Shown in pieces: positions 61,005-64,000 of a stretch of DNA of 64,000 nt. Source of the stretch: Diploptera punctata (taxonomy: Eukaryota > Arthropoda > Insecta > Blattodea > Blaberidae); the NCBI GenBank assembly GCA_030220185.1, contig JASPKZ010004953.1:718501-782500 (forward strand). The letters run 5' to 3'. Position 1 is the stretch's first letter. Each line of letters opens with the position of its first letter. Made by a program: the position numbers and the translations under genes. The notes beneath the pieces are model-generated. The model did not search any database, was not told the origin of the DNA, and saw only the letters and a program-made list of their open reading frames with translations.

Positions 61005-61710
61005 TTAGACACCCTATTATTTGCAGATGACATTGTGTTTATAGTGAATTCAGAAGATGACCTACAACGTTCAGTCCACTCTTTTCACCAAATTGCAATA
61101 AACTACAACATGGAAATCTCATCAAAAAAATCTAAAGTGATGGCTTTTCTAGGAAAAGACCCAGTTCAGAGTAAAATGTAAAATTGTTATTAATAATAAA
61201 ATATTAGAACAAACCAACACATTTAACTATCTCAGATACCAAGTTACATATGAAGAGGGAAAAGATTTTAGTCAAAAAATTATAAAATTTAACAGCATAA
61301 CAGGAATTATAAATAATATTTTTAAGCAAAACACAGTACAGCAACACACACGAACTAGAATTTATAAAACATTGGCCAGACCCATATTATGTTACAGCAG
61401 TGAGGCCTGAACAATTCACAGTGTAGATGAACAAAGACTAACTGTGGCAGAAATGAAATTTATGAGACATGCTGTAGGTTACTCAAGAACAGACCATAAA
61501 AGGAATTCTGAGATTCTCAAAGAATTACAAACAGAATCAGTCATGGAATATGTACAAAGATACAGAAACAACTGGAAATCTCACGTAAGAAGAATGAGCA
61601 AAACAAGAATACCATGTCAAATCTTAAATTACCAGCCACCAGTCAAGAGATCTTTGGGCAGACCCTTCAAACGAATTGAGACCGTAACAGACCACTAGGT
61701 CTATCACATG
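61005..61710 (+). pseudogene. LINE RT end and post-RT domain
   Basis: LLFADDIVFIVNSEDDLQRS (FADD box), NMEISSKKSKVMAF, then LARPILCYSSEA (stop in place of Trp), EMKFMRHAVGYSRTDHKRNS and SLGRPFKR. Frame breaks near 61180 and a TGA at 61408. Inserted in a PLE-type hairpin end (AAGTAGGAAATAACATTAT). Confidence 0.85.
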
Positions 61711-61880
61711 AAGGGAAGAAGGAGGAAATAACACTTTGAGGTTTGTTTAATTAAATATGAGTTGTGTTTTTGACTCAAATTTAATTAGTACCAAGTGTTT
61801 TGGCACAAGTTGTAGTGTTTGAGACTCAAATTTAGGTGATCCTGGATGTAAACACCAGTGCTGCTTGTTTGAGTGATTTT

Positions 61881-62920
61881 TTTCTGAGTTATTAAGGCAA
61901 ATAACAATGCTAACAGTAAAAGGGATAAAAACAAATAAAGAGACGCAAGCTTATGTGTTAAAGCGTCTTTAAAAGCAATGAAAAAGGAAAAAAAAGTTTA
62001 GTGATTAAGATATTCGGGGATTTGTATGATTTTTATAAATCTCCCGCCAAGAATTTTCTGGAAAAGGGATGTTCGATGTTGGTAGGACAATTCCATGTTG
62101 AAGTTTTCATTTGTGACGTTGGTAGATTGTGTAGATTGAGCCTGTCGTGTTTTTTTCGTCGGGAAGGTGCGATAAAAGTTGTTTATATTTTGTGTCAAAT
62201 AGTGATAGTGTTTCTGCGTGTAGTTACAATACCATACCAGATGTGATTTCGCTTTTGTAATATTGTTATTACAATGAAAATGAGTTAATTATATAGAGGA
62301 TTTTCATTAAGAGGAGGTATAGCTATTACTGTATTACTATATTGTATTTAATCTGCTCTGCTTATTTAATGGCCGTTTGTAAGGATAAGATACATGAACC
62401 GGTGTAAATTAATTGTGAGATATTTAAAAATGCAAAGTATGCAAAATTAGTCAAAATTGTTCTCTCGTAATTGGATAAAAAGTCTCATTATATTTGAAAG
62501 TTCGGATTACGAAAGAAAGGTGTAAATTTTGATAGCATCTTCATGACGAACTGAACAAAGAATGGCCATTTTTACGATGCCGTAGTTCGCATTTTTATTA
62601 AAAGTACTGTAATACATTATCAGTTCATGCAATAATTTTGCATAATTAGCCGTGTTTTATATTCAATAACATTAAAGGTAAATTAATATAAAACCAATTT
62701 CGTCTTCATCCCCTATGTCAGTCCACCTAACCCACATTCCACAAACGAAGTATTCTGGAACAAAAATATGTACTAATAGTATTATTTTCCGGGATCCATT
62801 TTCCGAGTTGTTAATAAGTAACCTTCATTTGAAGTAATGTTTGCTATTAAATCTCTCATAAAGGCAATTTTAAAATAAATGAGGGTGTTGATAAATTAAA
62901 AATATCTAAGCATATGTATT
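61881..62920. other. AT-rich DNA, nothing recognised
   Basis: No ORF with support; no repeats recognised within the window. Confidence 0.35.
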
Positions 62921-62984
62921 TTATACATTTAATTATATGTACAGTTAGTGCAGAAAGTATTGATACACTTAAAAATAACGCGGG

Positions 62985-63925
62985 TGTGCTATGCAAACCG
63001 TCGCACAAAATTTTCAATCTTATTTTTTATGCCACTTATGCACTAAACACGTTTAAAACATTTTGCAACACTTTTAAACATCTTCTAATGTTGCAACAAT
63101 CTTTTTTTTTGTATTTATATATTTACGTAAAACATGGTCGTGCTACATTGCTTACTTGCTACTTTCTGCTATTTTCCCTCCTCTTCCTATGTTGTTCCAA
63201 CGTTGCCACCATCAACAACCCAAAATACTCCAGATGTTGCCAATATCACTTCCACATTCCCTGGATTTCACCTACGTTAGAGTAATTGATTTGTGTTACA
63301 GTAATTGATTTAGGTTTGGTTAGCTTTTAGGTTCCTTGCTTTTTAAATGTGATTCCACGTTCCCTGGATTTCACCTATGTTAGAGTAATTAATTTGTGTT
63401 ACAGTAATTGGAAAAAGTCGGTTTTATGTCTCTCAGGAATTCTTCTAAGTTCCACAGAATCGCAGCGCGCATGCGCGAGTTGCTGTAATGGTTAATATAG
63501 ACTCCGGTAGTCGGCGTTACTAACTTTGGGAATAAATTTCCAAATAAAAAAAAATGGACGTTAACTAACTTGCCTTTTTCTAACTAAAGAAAACAATTTA
63601 CATGCATAGTATTTCTTCCCAAATGCTTAAAAATGGACTTAAATCAACTTCCCATTTCCTAACGTAACAAAGCAATTTACATGTGTACTATTTAATGAAC
63701 TATAAACTAATTTTACGTACACTAACACTAAATATAGTTTTAAATTATTTTCAAATGGTGGCAACGTTGGAACAACATGGGAAAGTAGCAAGGAAGTAAT
63801 GTATCCACAATCATGTTTTACGTAAATATAAAATATTGTGAAGAAAGCTTGAAGATCATTGCAAAATGTTTAAAACAGTACAAAATGTGTTTACAAGTGT
63901 TTAGTTCATCAGTGGCATAAGAATG
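62985..63925. repeat. Large inverted repeat at the window end
   Basis: About 62985-63215 and 63745-63925 are inverted copies, for example TATGTTGTTCCAACGTTGCC with GGCAACGTTGGAACAACAT. Between them a ~100 base segment with CCTGGATTTCACCTA occurs twice (63255 and 63365), and TTTAGGTTTGGTTAGC at 63310 recurs at 63975. A DNA element with palindromic ends, extending beyond the window. Confidence 0.65.
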
Positions 63926-64000
63926 TAAGTGTAGAAATGTGAGAGACATAAAACCGACCACATCCCAGTAATTGATTTAGGTTTGGTTAGCTTTTAGGTT

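Overview
The window looks like gene-poor, repeat-saturated insect DNA. Several non-LTR retrotransposon ends are of a kind I associate with cockroaches and termites, but that placement is inference from memory. It is AT-rich and AATAAA-polyadenylated, with small exons in very long introns, and mobile DNA makes up much of the readable sequence.

One cellular gene can be followed on the + strand from about 3.6 to 49.4 kb: the 3' part of an SDA1-type (SDAD1) gene, which encodes a nucleolar protein needed for 60S ribosomal subunit biogenesis. Nine exons (3610-3668, 9459-9535, 13447-13621, 25027-25131, 27872-28102, 38347-38546, 42483-42567, 45317-45472, 49338-49382) join in phase into 376 residues plus stop. 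A poly(A) signal lies at 49409-49414. Coding sequence is about 2.5% of the 46 kb. The 5' exons are presumably upstream of the window. Downstream there is no further confident host gene; a broken conserved ORF at 58.6-59.6 kb is either a captured gene or part of a mobile element.

The rest is nested mobile DNA. (1) Penelope-like elements (PLEs: reverse transcriptase plus GIY-YIG endonuclease), mostly as palindromes or head-to-head fragments, many carrying hammerhead-ribozyme-like cores with covarying stem II. (2) Non-LTR retrotransposon 3' ends of at least four families. (3) SINEs with tRNA heads, including one insertion whose 5' end is a 5S rRNA followed by two tRNA-type SINE units. (4) DNA transposons: a Tc1 element broken by one stop codon, two mariners, two piggyBac-type TTAA elements, a Tigger/pogo element and an IS630-like remnant. 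(5) An unusual family, called tRE here for convenience, that carries tRNA-like modules facing each other head to head. It inserts with 10-14 bp target duplications, keeps the same termini in independent copies, and ranges from a 64 bp stub to a 2 kb array with three inverted and four direct tRNA units.

Layout: 1-3.6 kb tRNA-Tyr-like repeat and Tc1; 3.6-13.6 kb SDA1 exons 1-3 among tRE arrays and a mariner with two nested retroposons; 13.6-25 kb PLE/LINE/tRE nest, an unknown ORF, piggyBac and SINEs; 25-28.1 kb SDA1 exons 4-5 with palindromes; 28.1-38.3 kb LINEs, tRE and PLEs; 38.3-49.4 kb the last four exons with LINE, mariner and Tigger insertions; 49.4-57.3 kb PLE nests; 57.3-64 kb sparse, with the broken ORF, a LINE fragment and a terminal inverted repeat. 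The host gene is probably expressed despite this load, because its splice sites, phases and conserved motifs are intact. The mobile elements are almost all broken.
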